A stretch of DNA of 64,000 nucleotides from JBGRPZ01 sp041725955 (GTDB lineage: Bacteria > Bacteroidota > Bacteroidia > Bacteroidales > JBGRPZ01): contig JBGRQE010000004.1 in the NCBI GenBank assembly GCA_041725955.1, forward strand, positions 62,001 through 126,000, in the 5' to 3' direction. Shown here one piece after another: positions 52,667-61,770 of the stretch. Position numbers and translations under genes: made by a program. Numbering within the stretch: position 1 is the stretch's first letter; the number at the start of each line of letters is the position of its first letter. The notes under the pieces are model-generated. The model did not search any database, had not been told where the DNA came from, and saw nothing but the letters and a program-made list of their open reading frames with translations.

Positions 52667-53248
52667 TTAGCAGCCTACTACTACTTTTGCAAATCGGATT
52701 ACCTTTCCGTTTAATTCATAACCTTTTTCGATTTCATCTATAACTTTTCCTTTTTGTTTTTTTTCTGGTGCAGGAATTTGAGTTATTGCTTCATGGAAAT
52801 CTGTGTCGAAATCTTTACCAATAGATTCAATAGGTTTTAGACCTTCTTTATCGAGTATACCACCAAGTTTATTGAAGATTAGAGTGATTCCTTCTTTTTC
52901 AGTACTGTTCTCTTCAACAGATTTTAAAGCTCTTTCAAAATCATCGATAACAGGTAAAATTGCTTTGACAATTTTTTCACTTGCATATTTGCTAAGATCT
53001 GCTTTTTCTTTAAGCGTTCTCTTTCTGAAATTGTCAAATTCTGAATATAAGCGAAGATATTTATCGCTGATTTCTTTATTTTTATTTTCAAGATCTTGAA
53101 TCGGATCTGCTTCTCCTTCTGTTTCCTTCACTTTTTCCTTGTTTTTTTCTTCGTTCAAGATTTCCTGTTCTTGATTTTCAAGCTGTTCTTTGGTCACTTT
53201 TTCCTCTTTGACCTTGTTGTTTTTTGCTTGTTTTTTACTCTTTCCCAT
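52667..53248 (-). CDS. grpE: Nucleotide exchange factor GrpE
   Basis: 193 residues. A charged N-terminal coiled-coil (about 1-90, KEEKVTKEQLENQEQEI) is followed by the GrpE core with YLRLYSEFDNFRKRTLKEK, VKAILPVIDDFERAL and the C-terminal beta domain GYELNGKVIRFAKVVVG. It releases ADP from DnaK. First gene of the grpE-dnaJ pair. Confidence 0.95.
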   Translation of the reverse strand: MGKSKKQAKNNKVKEEKVTKEQLENQEQEILNEEKNKEKVKETEGEADPIQDLENKNKEISDKYLRLYSEFDNFRKRTLKEKADLSKYASEKIVKAILPVIDDFERALKSVEENSTEKEGITLIFNKLGGILDKEGLKPIESIGKDFDTDFHEAITQIPAPEKKQKGKVIDEIEKGYELNGKVIRFAKVVVGC

Positions 53249-53305
53249 ATATTTTAAGTGATTTCCTGATCAAAAAATAATTTTCTGTTAATGCAGGTGC
53301 ACAAA

Positions 53306-53347
53306 CAAAAAATCTGCCAACACAAACAATTAAGTCATATTGGCAGA
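53306..53347 (-). terminator. Terminator of the DUF4290-murA unit
   Basis: TCTGCCAA (53313-53320) pairs with TTGGCAGA (53340-53347); a T run follows on the minus strand. Confidence 0.75.
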
Positions 53348-53370
53348 AAATATTGTTCAATTATGACAAT

Positions 53371-54681
53371 TTATGGAATACGTTCAATATCTGCGCCTAA
53401 TTTTCTAAGGCGTTCGTCAATAGCTTCGTATCCTCGGTCAATTTGATGTATGTTTTCTATAATACTTGTCCCTTTTGCTGATAGAGCTGCAATAAGTAAA
53501 GCAACACCTGCTCTGATATCGGGTGATGACATTTGTATTCCTCTAAGATTAGATTCTTTGTTCATTCCAATAACAGTAGCCCGGTGTGGGTCACAAAGAA
53601 TAATTTTTGCTCCCATGTCTATTAACTTATCAACAAAGAATAATCTACTTTCGAACATTTTTTGGTGTATCAACACGCTCCCATTTGCTTGTGTTGCTAC
53701 CACAAGAATAATACTAATTAAATCAGGAGTAAATCCAGGCCATGGAGCATCAGAAATAGTAAGGATTGAGTCGTCAAAAAAGGTTTCCAGTGTGTAATTT
53801 TCTTGTCTTGGAATAAGGAGATCATTTTCTTTTTGAATGATTTGAATACCCATCCGTTTGAATGTTTGTGGTATTATTCCTAGTTCTTCGATATTTACAT
53901 CTTTAATTGTAATTTCAGATCCTGTCATTGCTGCCATTCCAATAAAACTACCAATTTCGATCATATCGGCAAGGAGGCGGTGTTTTGCTTCGTGTAAATT
54001 TTTTACACCTTCAATATAAAGAAGATTTGAGCCAATGCCTGTAATTTTTGCTCCCATTTGGTTGAGCAATTTACAAAGCTGAACGATATAAGGTTCGCAT
54101 GCAGCATTAAATAGGGTGGTATTTCCCTTGGCTAAGCTTGCTGCCATAATTATGTTGGCTGTGCCTGTTACAGAAGCTTCGTCTAAAAGAATATATTTAC
54201 CTTTGAGACCATTTGGAGCAATTAATTCATATTTAGAATCTTCATTGCTAATATTTAGTGTTGCTCCAAGTTGAATTAGTCCGTCAAAATGTGTGTCAAG
54301 TCGTCTACGCCCTATTTTATCTCCACCAGGATGTGGTATTGCAATTTTTCCAAATCTAGCTAGCAGGGGACCCATAATCATTACAGAACCTCTAAGTTTA
54401 CCGCCAAGATTTAAATATTCTTCGCTTTGGAAATAATCATGGTTTATTTTATCGGCTTGAAAAGTAAATGTTCCTTTTACAGGGTTCTCTACCTTTACAC
54501 CACTTTGCTTTAAAATTTCAATAAGTTTGTTTACATCATGTATGTCAGGGACATTCTCGATACTTATTTTTTTGTCGGTGAGTAAGCATGCACAAATCAC
54601 CTGTAAAGCTTCGTTTTTTGCGCCTTGAGGTGTTATGGAACCTGAGAGCTTTAGGCCGCCATTAATCTTAAATTTGCTCAT
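53371..54681 (-). CDS. murA: UDP-N-acetylglucosamine 1-carboxyvinyltransferase, Asp form
   Basis: 436 residues, typical. MurA moves enolpyruvyl from PEP to UDP-GlcNAc, the first committed step of peptidoglycan synthesis. The inside-out alpha/beta repeats carry ITPQGAKNEALQVICACLL, GGKLRGSVMIMGPLLARFG, EASVTGTANIIMAASLAKG and SSPDIRAGVALLIAALSAKG. In the flexible active-site loop the usual Cys is replaced: PHPGGDKIGRRR, with Asp at residue 121. This Asp form, known in mycobacteria and chlamydiae, keeps activity and is not alkylated by fosfomycin. Downstream of DUF4290, a pair common in Bacteroidota. Confidence 0.96.
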   Translation of the reverse strand: MSKFKINGGLKLSGSITPQGAKNEALQVICACLLTDKKISIENVPDIHDVNKLIEILKQSGVKVENPVKGTFTFQADKINHDYFQSEEYLNLGGKLRGSVMIMGPLLARFGKIAIPHPGGDKIGRRRLDTHFDGLIQLGATLNISNEDSKYELIAPNGLKGKYILLDEASVTGTANIIMAASLAKGNTTLFNAACEPYIVQLCKLLNQMGAKITGIGSNLLYIEGVKNLHEAKHRLLADMIEIGSFIGMAAMTGSEITIKDVNIEELGIIPQTFKRMGIQIIQKENDLLIPRQENYTLETFFDDSILTISDAPWPGFTPDLISIILVVATQANGSVLIHQKMFESRLFFVDKLIDMGAKIILCDPHRATVIGMNKESNLRGIQMSSPDIRAGVALLIAALSAKGTSIIENIHQIDRGYEAIDERLRKLGADIERIP

Positions 54682-54731
54682 AAATTAAAGCCTGTAATAA
54701 GTAGTGTGAAGTTTAAAAAATGAAAATCAAT

Positions 54732-55379
54732 TTACCTTTTACTATATTGTTGTCTTCTTTGGCCGTATGAACTTCCAGAATTTGAACTGCTTCTGCTCTG
54801 TCCGGTGTGACTTGTCTTTTTCTTGTTCTTCTTTAAGATATCACTTGTTGAATGCAATCTAACATGGTCTGCATTTAGTTCTTCGTCTGATAATACCTCT
54901 AAATGTTTAAGGATAAGCTCATCATTTACAGAATCTCTATTCCATGTTAAATATGACTTTTTCATATGATTAGCGATAACCTGAATAAGAGCATTCTTTT
55001 CCTCTCCTTCTTCAAATTCTTTGGCTTTTTGAATCATTGAGATTAGGTTTTTGCCATAATGGCGGAATCTAATTCTTCTTGTGCCATAAGGTAGTCTTTC
55101 AGGCTTGGAGTATAGTTCGTCCTGATTTGGTTTTTCGAAAGGAGATTCGACATCTAACTTGAAATCGGAAATAATATGCAGGTGATCCCATAGCTTATGG
55201 CGGTAATCTCCGGATTCTTTAACAGAAGGGTGCATTTGAGCCATAATATTAACAATAAAGTAAGCAATGCGAGTACGTTCTCCACGATCTTCAATTGTTA
55301 ATGCAAATTCCACAAGTTGTTGGATGTTTCTGCCGTATTCTGGAATAACTAGATGATTTCGTTGTGTATTATAGTCCAT
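54732..55379 (-). CDS. DUF4290 family protein
   Basis: 215 residues. The conserved region (about 1-165) starts MDYNTQRNHLVIPEYGRNIQ and includes EFALTIEDRGERTRIAYFIV, MHPSVKESGDYRHKLWDHLH and PYGTRRIRFRHYGKNL. The tail is Lys/Ser/Gly-rich and disordered (KKNKKKTSHTGQSRSSSNSG). The function is unknown; the family is nearly confined to Bacteroidota and regularly precedes murA, so a wall-related role is possible. Confidence 0.9.
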   Translation of the reverse strand: MDYNTQRNHLVIPEYGRNIQQLVEFALTIEDRGERTRIAYFIVNIMAQMHPSVKESGDYRHKLWDHLHIISDFKLDVESPFEKPNQDELYSKPERLPYGTRRIRFRHYGKNLISMIQKAKEFEEGEEKNALIQVIANHMKKSYLTWNRDSVNDELILKHLEVLSDEELNADHVRLHSTSDILKKNKKKTSHTGQSRSSSNSGSSYGQRRQQYSKR

Positions 55380-55473
55380 ATTGGTATATCGTTATACTGA
55401 TTTTTTGAACCTATCCCCAAACTAGATAAGTGCTCCCAAGGGGAAGTATTAATAAATAGAGGTCTTTCGTCTG

Positions 55474-55481
55474 CAAATATA
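55474..55481 (-). promoter_or_regulatory. Candidate -7 box of DUF4290-murA
   Basis: Minus strand TATATTTG matches TAnnTTTG; transcription would start near 55467, giving a leader of about 90 bases. The -33 position is weak. Confidence 0.45.
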
Positions 55482-55665
55482 CGTTTTTTTAAATTGTTGC
55501 AGAAATTGAAAAGGTGCTTTTTAAAAACAATAACTTAACATTTTTATATGGAAACGAAAGATCTATTATAACATTACATTATAAAAGATATATTTCCTTA
55601 CTTTAATAAATATGGGTTTGGTGACAGACTAACTAATTGATAATTAATTGCAATTAAGGATTTTC

Positions 55666-55752
55666 AAAAAAGTCTTTAGTCTTATCATATTTAATGACAT
55701 TATGTTTTTCTAAACTTTTATGGTGTTCAGTTATTCGTAATAAGACTAAAGA
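55666..55752 (-). terminator. Large-loop hairpin downstream of the UvrD/PcrA gene
   Basis: TCTTTAGTCTTAT (55673-55685) and ATAAGACTAAAGA (55740-55752) are perfect 13-bp complements with a 54-base loop. On the minus strand a run of six T follows, so it may end the helicase transcript. The remainder of the gap 55380-55800 shows only the DUF4290 promoter box. Confidence 0.5.
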
Positions 55753-55800
55753 TTTTCTTGAAATTATATATAAGATTAAAAAAGTTTTTTATTTGTATAC

Positions 55801-58059
55801 TTATGCTTTAGATAGTTTTGCAAATTTTAGAAGCAATTGTTTCTGTCCAACAGAATAGAATTGAATGCTTGCTTTTTTGTTTTGTGCTGATCCATCTACT
55901 GAAATGACTTTTCCTTTGCCAAATTTTTGATGGGAAACCTCTAGTCCTGGAATTATTTCGGATGAAGATAGTGTTGTGTCAGTTTTAGTGTTTGTGGCTT
56001 CACTTTTTTGAACGTCGCTAAGTTTACGTAATTTCTGTTTTTGTTGATTTTTGAATCCTGAAAATCGTGTTCCTTGTAGATTAGGAACTTCTCTTTTTAT
56101 TACATTTTGAGTAGTCAGGCGAGGGTCTATTTCTTCAATAAATCGACTGGGTTCGCAAATAGTAAGTTGTCCCCATTTATATCTGTTTTCAGCAAAAGAT
56201 ATATTCACTTTCTTTTCAGCTCTAGTAATTGCGACATAAAAAAGTCTTCTCTCTTCTTCAAGTTCAGTTCTGGTGTTGATACTCATGATTGAAGGGAAGA
56301 GGTTTTCTTCCATCCCTGAGATATAAACATAAGGAAATTCCAGCCCTTTTGAGGCATGAATTGTCATTAGTGAAACCCAATCACCATCTTGCTTGTCATT
56401 TTCGTCTGCATCAGTAAATAGGGCAATATCTTCCATGAATTTATCAAGAGTTGCAATTGAATTTCCTGGTTTTGTCGTATCTGTAAATTCTTTAATTGCA
56501 TTTAAGAGTTCTTCGATGTTTTCGTACCGACTTACTCCTTCAGGAGTTTTATCCTCGAAAAATAATTTGGTGAGGCATGAGGCAGAAGCAATCTCTTTTG
56601 CTAGGTTATAGGCAGGGAAGGAGTGTAACTGAGCGTTGAATCTTTTTATCATATTAGAAAAATCCAATACTTTTTTTCTTGCAGCTGCAGTAATGCCGGC
56701 GCTTTGTAGTTTTTCGGGAGTCATCATTTCCCATAAACTTATGTTATTTTGATTGGCATGAATAATTATCTTGTCAAGGCTGGTATTTCCAATTCCTCTT
56801 GCTGGATAATTTATTATTCTTAATAGAGCGTCTTCATCTTTTGTATTACAAACCAATCTGAAATAAGAAAGAAGATCTTTAATTTCTTTTCTTTTATAAA
56901 AACTAAGACCTCCAAAAATTTTGTATGGAATGTTTTGCTTTCTTAATGCATCTTCAATACTTCTCGATTGAGCATTTGTTCGATAAAGTATAGCAAAGGA
57001 TGAGTTGGGAATTTGTTGATTTAATTTTTCCTGAAAAATTAAGTTGGCAATTAACTTACCTTCTTCGTTTTCATTTTTTGTTTTATGTATTTGAACCAAA
57101 TCTCCCTCATCGTTTGAGGTCCAAACATCTTTTTCTATTTGCTCCTTATTATATTTTATTATTGAATTTGCTGCTTTTACGATATTTTTTGTACTTCGGT
57201 AATTTTGTTCTAGCTTAAATATTTTATTGTTAGGATAGTCTTTTTTGAAATTTAATATATTTTGAATGTTTGCACCTCTAAAAGCATAAATACTCTGTGC
57301 GTCATCGCCAACAACACATAAGTTTTCGTTGTTTGCTGCAAGTTTTTTTACGATAAGGTATTGAGAGTCGTCGGATTCTTGGTACTCATCAACCAATATA
57401 TGTTTAAATTTATTTTGATACTTATATAATGTGTCTGGGAAATCTCTGAAAAGGACATTGGTGTTGTACAGTAAATCATCGAAATCCATTGCATCCGCTT
57501 TTTTGAGCTCCTTATTATATAAGGTATATAAGTCTCCAACTCTCGCTTTTCCTGTAGCAGCATCTTGTTCTTTTAGTTCTGTGCTTCTGTTGTAGGTGAC
57601 TGGTCCAATTAGATTAGATTTTGCTCCAGAAATTCTTTGTAAGACATAATTGGGAGCATATATCTTTGGATCAAGATTTTGAGCTTTTAAAATTTTCTTG
57701 ATTAACCTTTTTGCATCATCGGTGTCGTAGATTGTAAAATTGGAAGGGTAGTTTAAAAGATGTGCTTCTTGTCGCAAAATGCGAGCAAAAACAGAGTGGA
57801 AGGTACCCATCCAAATATTTCTTGCTTCAGGGCCAATTAGCTTGGAAATACGATCTTTCATTTCTCTTGCAGCTTTGTTTGTAAAGGTAAGCGTAAGAAT
57901 ATTGAATGGATCTATTCCGTTTTCTATAAGGTAAGCTACACGATAGGTTAAAACTCTTGTTTTTCCCGAACCAGCTCCGGCTATTACCATAACAGGGCCG
58001 TCGATGTGTTGAACAGCTTTTTTCTGCTCTTCGTTTAATGAATCAAGTATATCTTTCAC
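55801..58059 (-). CDS. uvrD: UvrD/PcrA-type ATP-dependent DNA helicase
   Basis: 752 residues. Superfamily 1A motifs in order: Q motif LNEEQKKAVQH, Walker A VIAGAGSGKTRVLTYR, Ia TLTFTNKAAREMKDR, II ILVDEYQESD (DEYQ), III GDDAQSIYAFRGA, IV KLEQNYRSTKNI, V TIHASKGLEFPYVY, VI YVAITRAEKKV. The C-terminal segment VSHQKFGKGKVISVDGS is the PcrA tail that contacts RNA polymerase in other bacteria. It unwinds DNA in excision repair and at collapsed forks. Monocistronic. Confidence 0.95.
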   Translation of the reverse strand: MKDILDSLNEEQKKAVQHIDGPVMVIAGAGSGKTRVLTYRVAYLIENGIDPFNILTLTFTNKAAREMKDRISKLIGPEARNIWMGTFHSVFARILRQEAHLLNYPSNFTIYDTDDAKRLIKKILKAQNLDPKIYAPNYVLQRISGAKSNLIGPVTYNRSTELKEQDAATGKARVGDLYTLYNKELKKADAMDFDDLLYNTNVLFRDFPDTLYKYQNKFKHILVDEYQESDDSQYLIVKKLAANNENLCVVGDDAQSIYAFRGANIQNILNFKKDYPNNKIFKLEQNYRSTKNIVKAANSIIKYNKEQIEKDVWTSNDEGDLVQIHKTKNENEEGKLIANLIFQEKLNQQIPNSSFAILYRTNAQSRSIEDALRKQNIPYKIFGGLSFYKRKEIKDLLSYFRLVCNTKDEDALLRIINYPARGIGNTSLDKIIIHANQNNISLWEMMTPEKLQSAGITAAARKKVLDFSNMIKRFNAQLHSFPAYNLAKEIASASCLTKLFFEDKTPEGVSRYENIEELLNAIKEFTDTTKPGNSIATLDKFMEDIALFTDADENDKQDGDWVSLMTIHASKGLEFPYVYISGMEENLFPSIMSINTRTELEEERRLFYVAITRAEKKVNISFAENRYKWGQLTICEPSRFIEEIDPRLTTQNVIKREVPNLQGTRFSGFKNQQKQKLRKLSDVQKSEATNTKTDTTLSSSEIIPGLEVSHQKFGKGKVISVDGSAQNKKASIQFYSVGQKQLLLKFAKLSKA

Positions 58060-58087
58060 AGCGCATTTAATTCTTCAATTTAGCAAG

Positions 58088-58095
58088 CAAAAGTA
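58088..58095 (-). promoter_or_regulatory. Candidate -7 box of the UvrD/PcrA gene
   Basis: Minus strand TACTTTTG matches TAnnTTTG 29 bases before the start codon. Confidence 0.4.
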
Positions 58096-58366
58096 AGTAA
58101 AATATTTTTCAAGAACTTTCTTGTAAAGAAATTTGAGTTTTAGTTTATGTAGAGGTTGAAGAAATTTATTTTTGTGTTTATGGAATTAATTTGATAAGTA
58201 TAGTTTTGTGTTTTTCTAAAATTATTGAATTTAAATTTACTAAAAGTAAAATAGTTATGGAAAAATACAGTTTAAGAATTAGAAAAAAATTAATGCCGTT
58301 TTTTGCCTATTGTTACGGGATTTGGAATTTTTTTTAAGAAAATATAGAAAAAAGACTGTAAATGTC

Positions 58367-58397
58367 TTGTTTTTAATAAAAAAGATATCTATTTTTG
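58367..58397 (+). promoter_or_regulatory. Promoter of the predicted RNA upstream of rpsL
   Basis: -33 TTG (58367-58369), exactly 20 bases, -7 TATTTTTG (58390-58397), followed by CGCC. It is as good as the secDF promoter, yet the transcript would meet a terminator at 58590 before rpsL. Confidence 0.7.
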
Positions 58398-58403
58398 CGC
58401 CCT

Positions 58404-58612
58404 GAATAATGGCGATGCTTTTCTAGTGAAGAGCAAGAATACGCAGGGACCTGATAAACTGAAACGATATAGGTACCATTCTTTTTTTAGCCTTTCGCTT
58501 ATTGTTCGACGATTTAGGCTAAAGCAGAATTGTTTCGTTCCCACCTATCAGGCACTCCTATGTAGTTTTGTGATAATTAGAAGAGAATCAAAGAGACGAG
58601 AGGTCTTTTTTT
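58404..58612 (+). ncRNA. Unidentified structured RNA or leader upstream of the str operon
   Basis: The stretch between a strong promoter and a terminator can form several helices: TGCTTTTC/GAAGAGCA with loop TAGT (58416-58435), CCTGATA/TATCAGG (58450-58456 with 58546-58552) enclosing TTTAGCCT/AGGCTAAA (58486-58493 with 58516-58523), and the terminator AAAGAGAC/GTCTTTTT (58590-58610). No ORF of useful length is present. It does not look like tmRNA, RNase P, SRP or 6S RNA. It is either an independent RNA of about 210 nt or an attenuated leader of the ribosomal operon. Upstream, 58096-58366 shows nothing clear. Confidence 0.5.
58590..58612 (+). terminator. Terminator at the end of the predicted RNA
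   Basis: AAAGAGAC pairs with GTCTTTTT (one G-U) around GAGAG, with seven T at the end. Confidence 0.6.
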
Positions 58613-58644
58613 GATTTGGCAGTTATTTGTTTGAAAAAAATTTA

Positions 58645-58652
58645 TACTTTTG
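58645..58652 (+). promoter_or_regulatory. -7 box of the str operon promoter
   Basis: TACTTTTG followed by CGCACTCG, close to the secDF and RNA promoters. It lies after the terminator at 58590 and 56 bases before the rpsL ATG. The -33 is poor. Confidence 0.55.
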
Positions 58653-58707
58653 CGCACTCGAAAAATGGTGCTTAACAAAAGAGGAATAACAAAACTAATA
58701 GTTTAAA

Positions 58708-59088
58708 ATGCCAACAATTCAACAGTTAGTACGTAAAGGACGTGAAAAGCAGGTGTATAAGAGTAAGTCTCCTGCTTTGGATGGATGCCCACAAAGACGT
58801 GGGGTTTGTGTCCGTGTTTACACTACTACTCCAAAGAAGCCAAACTCTGCTATGCGTAAAGTAGCAAGGGTAAGGTTGACTAACGGGAAGGAAGTAAACG
58901 CTTATATCCCAGGGGAAGGTCACAACTTACAAGAACACTCAATCGTTATGATTCGTGGTGGTAGAGTAAAAGATCTTCCTGGTGTTAGATATCACATCAT
59001 TCGTGGTGCTCTAGATACCTTGGGAGTAGAAGGAAGGATGCAGAGAAGATCCAAGTACGGTACAAAGCGTCCAAAACAAAAGAAGTAA
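58708..59088 (+). CDS. rpsL: 30S ribosomal protein S12
   Basis: 126 residues. It sits at the decoding centre and helps control accuracy. Family motifs: TIQQLVRKGR, SPALDGCPQRRGVCVRVYTT, TPKKPNSAMRKVARVRL and GGRVKDLPGVRYHIIRGALD. The Lys of TPKKPNSA, where streptomycin-resistance changes occur in other bacteria, is the wild-type residue. First gene of the str cluster. Confidence 0.97.
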   Translation: MPTIQQLVRKGREKQVYKSKSPALDGCPQRRGVCVRVYTTTPKKPNSAMRKVARVRLTNGKEVNAYIPGEGHNLQEHSIVMIRGGRVKDLPGVRYHIIRGALDTLGVEGRMQRRSKYGTKRPKQKK

Positions 59089-59115
59089 TTTAACTAGCGA
59101 AAGTTCGATTTAGTA

Positions 59116-59583
59116 ATGAGGAAATCTAAACCAAAAAAGAGGATTATACTTCCTGATCCAAAGTTTAATGATGCTTTGGTAACTAAGTTCGTTAATAACC
59201 TTATGTTTTCAGGAAAAAAGAATATATCTTACGATATTTTCTATGATGCGATGGAAATCGTAACTGAAAAAGTTAAGGAAGACGGATTGGAAGTTTGGAA
59301 AAAAGCTTTGGCTAATGTGACTCCTGCTGTAGAGGTAAGAAGCCGTCGTATTGGTGGAGCAACATTCCAGATCCCTTCAGAGATTCGTCCAGGAAGAAAA
59401 CAGTCAATCGGTATGAAGAACCTGATTAAGTTTTCTCGCAAGCGTCATGAAAAAACCATGGCTCAGAAATTAGCCGGTGAAGTAATGGCTGCATACAAAG
59501 AAGAAGGTGCTGCCTTCAAGAGAAAAGAGGATACCCATAGAATGGCGGAAGCTAACAAGGCATTCTCACACTTTAGATTTTAA
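59116..59583 (+). CDS. rpsG: 30S ribosomal protein S7
   Basis: 155 residues. S7 starts assembly of the 30S head and contacts E-site tRNA. Motifs: MRKSKPKKRIILPDPKF, VTKFVNNLMFSGKK, NVTPAVEVRSRRIGGATFQI and ANKAFSHFRF. It follows rpsL by 27 bases. Confidence 0.97.
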   Translation: MRKSKPKKRIILPDPKFNDALVTKFVNNLMFSGKKNISYDIFYDAMEIVTEKVKEDGLEVWKKALANVTPAVEVRSRRIGGATFQIPSEIRPGRKQSIGMKNLIKFSRKRHEKTMAQKLAGEVMAAYKEEGAAFKRKEDTHRMAEANKAFSHFRF

Positions 59584-59635
59584 TTAAGGATTAGTCACTT
59601 TTGAGAGAGTAAAGAGAAGTAGCGGAAGGAAAAAA

Positions 59636-61735
59636 ATGTCAGGAAAACTCAAATATACCAGGAACATAGGGATTATGGCTCATATTGATGCGGGTAAGAC
59701 CACTACTACTGAGCGTATCCTATATTATACCGGCCGTACTCACAAATTGGGTGAAGTACACGATGGTGCTGCGACTATGGACTGGATGGTTCAAGAGCAA
59801 GAGCGAGGAATCACCATTACATCAGCTGCAACTACTGTTTTCTGGGATTTAGAAAATCAGAAATACAAGATTAATATCATTGATACTCCAGGTCACGTTG
59901 ACTTTACTGTTGAAGTTGAGCGTAGTTTGCGTATCCTTGATGGTGCTGTTGCACTATTTTGTGCTGTAGGTGGTGTTGAGCCACAGTCTGAAACCGTATG
60001 GCGTCAGGCAGATAAATATCATGTACCAAGATTAAGTTTTGTTAACAAAATGGACAGAACTGGTGCTGATTTTTACAGTGCTGTTGAAATGATCAAAGAG
60101 CGTTTAGGCGCAAATCCAGTTCCGATTACATTACCAATTGGTGCTGAAGATGATTTTCGTGGAGTAGTTGATCTTATTCAAATGAAAGCTTTTGAATGGG
60201 ATGAGACTTCTAACGGAACACAAATTGTAGAAGTGCCAATTCCAGAGGATATGGCCGATACAGTTGAAGAATACAGAATGGCTCTTGTAGAGGGAGTTGC
60301 TGAAGAAAGCGATGAGCTTTTAGAAAGATATATGGAAGATCCTGAGTGTATCACTGTTAAAGAGATGATCCATTATATCCGTAAGGCAACTACTGAAATG
60401 CGTATTACTCCGGTAATGTGTGGTTCTGCCTTCAAAAATAAGGGTGTTCAAATGTTGTTGAACTATATCATTGAGTTCTTACCAAGTCCATTGGATGTTC
60501 CTTCAATTACTGGAACAGATCCAAACACTGGCGAAGAGCTTGTTCGTAAAGCCGATCCTAATGATAAGTTTAGTGCATTAGCATTTAAGATTGCAACAGA
60601 TCCTTTCGTAGGAAGAATCTGCTTCTTTCGTGTCTATAGTGGTACTCTTGAAGCAGGAACTTACGTTTATAATGCGAATACTCGCAAGAAAGAGCGTATT
60701 TCCAGAATCATGCAGATGCATGCGAACAAACAAGAGCCTCTTAAGAAGATTGAAGCAGGTGATATAGGTGCAGCTGTTGGTTTTAAAACCATCCGTACCG
60801 GTGACTCTCTCTGTCATCAAGACAGTCCTATTTTGCTCGAGTCAATGACTTTCCCAGAGCCAGTAATTAGTGTTGCAATTGAGCCAAAAACTCAAGGCGA
60901 TGTGGATAAGTTGGGCGTTGCTCTAGGTAAACTTGCTGAAGAGGATCCTACTTTCAAAGTTAAAACTGATGATGATACCGGACAAACTGTTATTTCAGGT
61001 ATGGGTGAACTTCACCTTGATATTTTGATTGACCGTTTGAAGCGTGAATTCAAGGTTGAATGTAGTCAGGGTGCTCCTCAGGTTGCATATATGGAAGCAA
61101 TTACTTCTGCTTACACTCACAGAGAGGTATACAAAAAACAAACTGGTGGTCGTGGTAAATTCGCGGATATTCAGTTTGAATTGATGCCTGCTGAAGAAGG
61201 TAAGTCTGGATTGGAATTTGTTGATGTCATCAAAGGAGGAAATATTCCAAAAGAATTTATCCCTTCTATTGAAAAAGGTTTCAAAGGTGCAATGACTAAC
61301 GGTATTCTTGCTGGTTACCCAATTGATGGTATGAAAGTAAGACTATTCGATGGTTCTTTCCACCCTGTCGATTCCGATCAACTTTCTTTTGAAATGGCTG
61401 CAAAGTTAGGTTTCAAAACCGCGGCAAAACATTGTAAAAGTGTTTTGATGGAGCCAATTATGAAGATCGAAGTAGTTACTCCTGATGATTATCTTGGAGA
61501 TGTTACTGGCGATTTGAACAAAAGAAGAGCAATCCTTGAGAATATCGAAGCTAAAGTGGGTGTGCAGGTAGTTAAAGCGAAGGTACCTTTGTCTGAAATG
61601 TTTGGTTATGTAACTCAGTTACGTACGATAACTTCAGGAAGAGCTACTTCTTCGATGGAATTTCACTCCTACGCAGAAGCACCTCGAAGTGTTGCAGAAG
61701 AGGTGATTAAAGAAATCAAAGGAATTACTGAGTAA
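59636..61735 (+). CDS. fusA: Translation elongation factor G
   Basis: 699 residues, full length. G1 AHIDAGKTTTTERIL, the switch region QEQERGITITSAATT, G3 DTPGHVDFTVEVERSLR and G4 NKMDRTGADF are intact, and domains II-V follow with GMGELHLDI and GYVTQLRTITSGRAT. EF-G moves tRNAs and mRNA after peptide transfer and takes part in ribosome recycling. It lies in the str cluster 52 bases after rpsG. Confidence 0.97.
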   Translation: MSGKLKYTRNIGIMAHIDAGKTTTTERILYYTGRTHKLGEVHDGAATMDWMVQEQERGITITSAATTVFWDLENQKYKINIIDTPGHVDFTVEVERSLRILDGAVALFCAVGGVEPQSETVWRQADKYHVPRLSFVNKMDRTGADFYSAVEMIKERLGANPVPITLPIGAEDDFRGVVDLIQMKAFEWDETSNGTQIVEVPIPEDMADTVEEYRMALVEGVAEESDELLERYMEDPECITVKEMIHYIRKATTEMRITPVMCGSAFKNKGVQMLLNYIIEFLPSPLDVPSITGTDPNTGEELVRKADPNDKFSALAFKIATDPFVGRICFFRVYSGTLEAGTYVYNANTRKKERISRIMQMHANKQEPLKKIEAGDIGAAVGFKTIRTGDSLCHQDSPILLESMTFPEPVISVAIEPKTQGDVDKLGVALGKLAEEDPTFKVKTDDDTGQTVISGMGELHLDILIDRLKREFKVECSQGAPQVAYMEAITSAYTHREVYKKQTGGRGKFADIQFELMPAEEGKSGLEFVDVIKGGNIPKEFIPSIEKGFKGAMTNGILAGYPIDGMKVRLFDGSFHPVDSDQLSFEMAAKLGFKTAAKHCKSVLMEPIMKIEVVTPDDYLGDVTGDLNKRRAILENIEAKVGVQVVKAKVPLSEMFGYVTQLRTITSGRATSSMEFHSYAEAPRSVAEEVIKEIKGITE

Positions 61736-61770
61736 TTTCGAATTTAGAATCTAATAATTTTATTAGCAAA

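Noticed and set aside
58257..58337. 26-codon ORF (MEKYSLRIRKKLMPFFAYCY...)
   Set aside because: Short, no promoter box, terminator or recognisable feature. Chance ORFs of this size are common in AT-rich gaps.
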